DNA of 8,692 nucleotides from Acidobacteria bacterium AH-259-L09 (GTDB lineage Bacteria; Acidobacteriota; UBA6911; RPQK01): assembly GCA_027717875.1 (NCBI GenBank), contig JALLOL010000097.1, positions 1 to 8,692 on the forward strand. The letters run 5' to 3'. Shown one piece after another: positions 6,725 through 8,692 of the stretch. Numbering within the stretch: position 1 is the stretch's first letter; each line of letters begins with the position of its first letter. Made by a program: the position numbers and the translations under genes. A model generated the notes under the pieces. It was not told the origin of the DNA, did not search any database, and worked only from the letters and a program-made list of their open reading frames with translations.

Positions 6725-8449
6725 GTGTTGCGACTCTCTCCCCGATTCATTCTCATTTTAGTTGTCCTCTGCGGCGCTCTTCCGTTCCTAAATCAGGCTT
6801 TTCATATCGACGACCGGATTTACCTCGAGATTGCTGACAATATTCTTAAAAAACCACTGTTTCCCTACGACTATCCTCCCATTTTCGAAGGCCTGATCAC
6901 TCCCGATGCAGGCAGTCACACCCATCTGCCCTTGATTTCCTATTACTTGGCCCTGATCAAGCTGCTCACTGGCAGCGAGAAGGAATGGGTTCACCATTTG
7001 GCTTTTCTTGTGTTTCCTCTGCTGGCCGCGATGGGCTTCTACGACCTGGCTCACCAGTATGTGCGTTTTCGCTTAGCAGCCGCATGTTTGCTTGTGGTTT
7101 CGCCTGCTTTCCTGGCACTGAGCCATACTTTGATGCCTGATATTCCACTACTGGCTTTTTGGATCGTATGTCTTTCCCGCTTCCTGAGAATCGCCGACGA
7201 TCGAGGCAGCAGCGTTGACTGGGTAATATGTGGACTTAGCCTTCTGGCAGCAAGCTTTATTTCCCTGTTGAGTGCAGGATTGGTTCTCCTAATGATGGCC
7301 CACCTCCTGATTGAACGAAGCGGTAAGGGAAGTCGATCTGAACGGGTTTCTTCAATCCTACCCATTGCTTGTCTCCTTGCCCTTCCGATCCTGCTTTGGC
7401 TGCTGTGGTATCTGCGTGCCTATCTTCACTACGACCGCTTCGTTCTCATTAATACCTTTCTCTATATGAACAAGCTCGGGGCATTTGAGGGGGAGTTTAT
7501 GGGATGGAAGGGACTCGCCTTTGTCCTTCACCTCGGAGGCGTGTTTCTTTTTCCCGTGGCTTCGTGGTACGGGTTGGCCGGAAGACTGGGGGCTCGAATA
7601 TTTCTTTTGATTTTCTTTGTGAGTTTCGTCCCTTTTCATATCGGGTCTGTGGGTTGGACTTGGCTGCAGGTGTTTCTCTTCGCTCTGTTTTTCACCTCGG
7701 GGCTAGTAGTGCTTTGGCACATTGCGTCTTGTTTCATTCCTTTGATCATGAAATCTCGAAATCACAAAACTAGGGAGGCACGAGGTCACGAAGCGCTGCT
7801 TCTACTCTGGTTTTTTGGGATTCTGCTCTCCTGTCTCTTTGTCTACCACGCCGGCTCGGTGCGCTATTCACTCTTAGCACTCCCACCCGTTTTATTGTTC
7901 TGGGTAATGGCCCTGGAGCGGCGGGTGAAGGATGTCTATTTTCTACGAATTCTCATCTGGTTTGGCGTGCTCGGGACCGGATTTTATGCTCTGGGCATTG
8001 CTTACGGTGACTATGAATTTGCTGGAGCCTACCGTAAGACAGCTCAAGAAATCACAAGCGATTATGCTCAGCCCCACCAAAATATTTGGTTCACCGGGGA
8101 ATGGGGCTTTCGCTACTATCTGGAGAAAGCTGGATCCAAGGTCCTGGCTCGCACTGAAACGAGGGCCAAAACGGGCGACATCATAGTTAAAGCCTACGTG
8201 GCCACTCCCTGGGTCACCCTCTATGACGGAGATGAACACACACAGCTTTTGGAGCAGCGCCTCGTGCATGTCGATTACCCCGTTAGAATACTTGACTTTT
8301 CCTCTCACGCTGGCTTCTACGGTACCTACTGGGGAATACTACCTTTTAGTTTCAAAAGTGGCGAAAAGTGGGAGGTGCTTAATGTGTTTCGAATCAAAAA
8401 AGAAGTACGCGGGTTCAATTCCGGAACCGGAAAAGCACTGGTGAGGTGA
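6725..8449 (+). CDS. PMT/ArnT-like (GT39, PMT_2) GT-C membrane glycosyltransferase
   Basis: 574 residues. A short basic start and first membrane span (8-22) lead to an acidic HIDD at 27-30 in the first outer loop, the position of the catalytic Asp in GT-C enzymes. SHTHLPLISYY (64-74) corresponds to the usual NHPPL.YY segment, and LSHTLMPDIPLLAFW (132-146) to the second conserved acidic region. Many further spans follow to about residue 430, and a soluble, probably periplasmic domain makes up about 430-574 (GEWGFRYYLEKAG and onward), as in other PMT_2 proteins. Such enzymes move a sugar from a polyprenyl-phosphate carrier to a protein or lipid; substrate is unknown. Starts GTG 6725 and TTG 6728 are adjacent and neither has a strong ribosome site (only ACAAGAAA). 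It is unrelated in sequence to the GT-C/TPR protein at 2616-4178. Confidence 0.78.
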   Translation: MLRLSPRFILILVVLCGALPFLNQAFHIDDRIYLEIADNILKKPLFPYDYPPIFEGLITPDAGSHTHLPLISYYLALIKLLTGSEKEWVHHLAFLVFPLLAAMGFYDLAHQYVRFRLAAACLLVVSPAFLALSHTLMPDIPLLAFWIVCLSRFLRIADDRGSSVDWVICGLSLLAASFISLLSAGLVLLMMAHLLIERSGKGSRSERVSSILPIACLLALPILLWLLWYLRAYLHYDRFVLINTFLYMNKLGAFEGEFMGWKGLAFVLHLGGVFLFPVASWYGLAGRLGARIFLLIFFVSFVPFHIGSVGWTWLQVFLFALFFTSGLVVLWHIASCFIPLIMKSRNHKTREARGHEALLLLWFFGILLSCLFVYHAGSVRYSLLALPPVLLFWVMALERRVKDVYFLRILIWFGVLGTGFYALGIAYGDYEFAGAYRKTAQEITSDYAQPHQNIWFTGEWGFRYYLEKAGSKVLARTETRAKTGDIIVKAYVATPWVTLYDGDEHTQLLEQRLVHVDYPVRILDFSSHAGFYGTYWGILPFSFKSGEKWEVLNVFRIKKEVRGFNSGTGKALVR

Positions 8450-8517
8450 GCTCGCGGTGCGAACCACCAGGTCTAAAGCTTGGGGACGGTCCACCGGCTG
8501 GAATGGGGAATAAATAG
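8450..8517. other. Unassigned spacer after the GT39-like gene
   Basis: No gene, RNA gene or convincing terminator is visible here. The only structure is a weak CCGG-containing dyad around 8488-8500 with no T-run. Confidence 0.3.
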
Positions 8518-8622
8518 ACCCTCCAGCATGGCTTGGGGAGTTTTCACGAGCAAAGGGCCGAGGAGATGGACTTTGATGACAGACGGTCGTTTACTGGAAA
8601 CCTTCTTTCAATCCAGCAATGA
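8518..8622 (+). other. Short open frame, possible gene fragment
   Basis: Between TAG 8515-8517 and TGA 8620-8622 one frame reads LQHGLGSFHEQRAEEMDF, then DDRRSFTGNLLSIQQ. The composition looks protein-like and could be the C-terminal tail of a decayed gene or a small leader frame (ATG 8566, with GAGGAG directly abutting it). I do not recognise the family. The TGA overlaps the ATG at 8619 as ATGA. Confidence 0.2.
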
Positions 8623-8692
8623 TTATATTGCTATTTCTGGCAGTGGCCATCGCCTCGATTCGCCTTCGTTCGCGTCTTTCGCGGGCTAAAAT
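8619..8692 (+). CDS. Possible start of a membrane or secreted protein, cut by the window edge
   Basis: From ATG 8619 the frame is open to the right edge and reads MIILLFLAVAIASIRLRSRL and on: a hydrophobic segment followed by several Arg, as in an N-terminal membrane span with a cytoplasmic basic end. It overlaps the preceding short frame by ATGA, hinting at translational coupling. There is no good ribosome site and only 24 residues are visible. A longer reading (8480-8689, another frame) is possible but looks less protein-like. Confidence 0.3.
   Translation, partial: MIILLFLAVAIASIRLRSRLSRAK

Noticed and set aside
7943..8308. 121-residue minus-strand open frame
   Set aside because: Antisense to the soluble domain of the GT39-like gene; no ribosome site or recognisable domain.
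1..8692. CRISPR array, tRNA/rRNA genes, insertion sequence or integrase
   Set aside because: No short regularly spaced repeats, cloverleaf, terminal inverted repeats or transposase-like frame seen on either strand.

Overview
The window looks like chromosomal DNA of a free-living, roughly half-GC Gram-negative-type bacterium. Acidobacteriota or a related environmental phylum is my best guess. The clues are the Ser/Thr kinase N-terminus (GKTISHFKILEKLGEGGMG type), long secreted proteins built of repeats of the 'GLAILN/MAIVNPN ... VPVVSFGLF' kind, a choice-of-anchor U domain, frequent GTG starts, and polytopic GT-C glycosyltransferases. Taxonomy is inference only. All supported genes are on the + strand.

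Layout. (1) 1-2162: 3' part of a large secreted protein (copy A), open through the left edge. It has a Pro/Glu linker, Asp-rich thrombospondin-3-like calcium loops, a choice-of-anchor U domain and four beta-rich repeats of about 110 residues. (2) 2244-2626: a decayed N-terminal fragment of a PknB-type Ser/Thr kinase, frameshifted and stopped in the catalytic loop. (3) 2616-4178: a TMTC/DUF1736-like GT-C membrane glycosyltransferase with C-terminal TPRs; its ribosome site lies inside the kinase remnant. (4) 4269-6431: copy B, a complete paralogue of copy A with its own signal/anchor, a nine-Pro/six-Glu/six-Pro linker and probably a CTG start behind a near-perfect Shine-Dalgarno. (5) 6465-6633: an unannotated, frameshifted N-terminal remnant of a DegT/DnrJ/EryC1/StrS sugar aminotransferase. 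(6) 6725-8449: a PMT/ArnT-like (GT39/PMT_2) GT-C glycosyltransferase. (7) 8450-8692: mostly unassigned, with a possible start of another membrane-protein gene at the right edge.

Working model (inference): this is a surface-glycoprotein locus in which each big secreted Ca-binding repeat protein is followed by a different lipid-linked-sugar glycosyltransferase that could modify it. The order 'anchor-U protein, truncated N-terminal gene remnant, GT-C enzyme' occurs twice, with unrelated remnants and unrelated GT-C families. The two anchor-U genes are also strongly mosaic: one 381-bp stretch differs at a single base while a nearby stretch differs at over a quarter of positions, which points to recent gene conversion between them.
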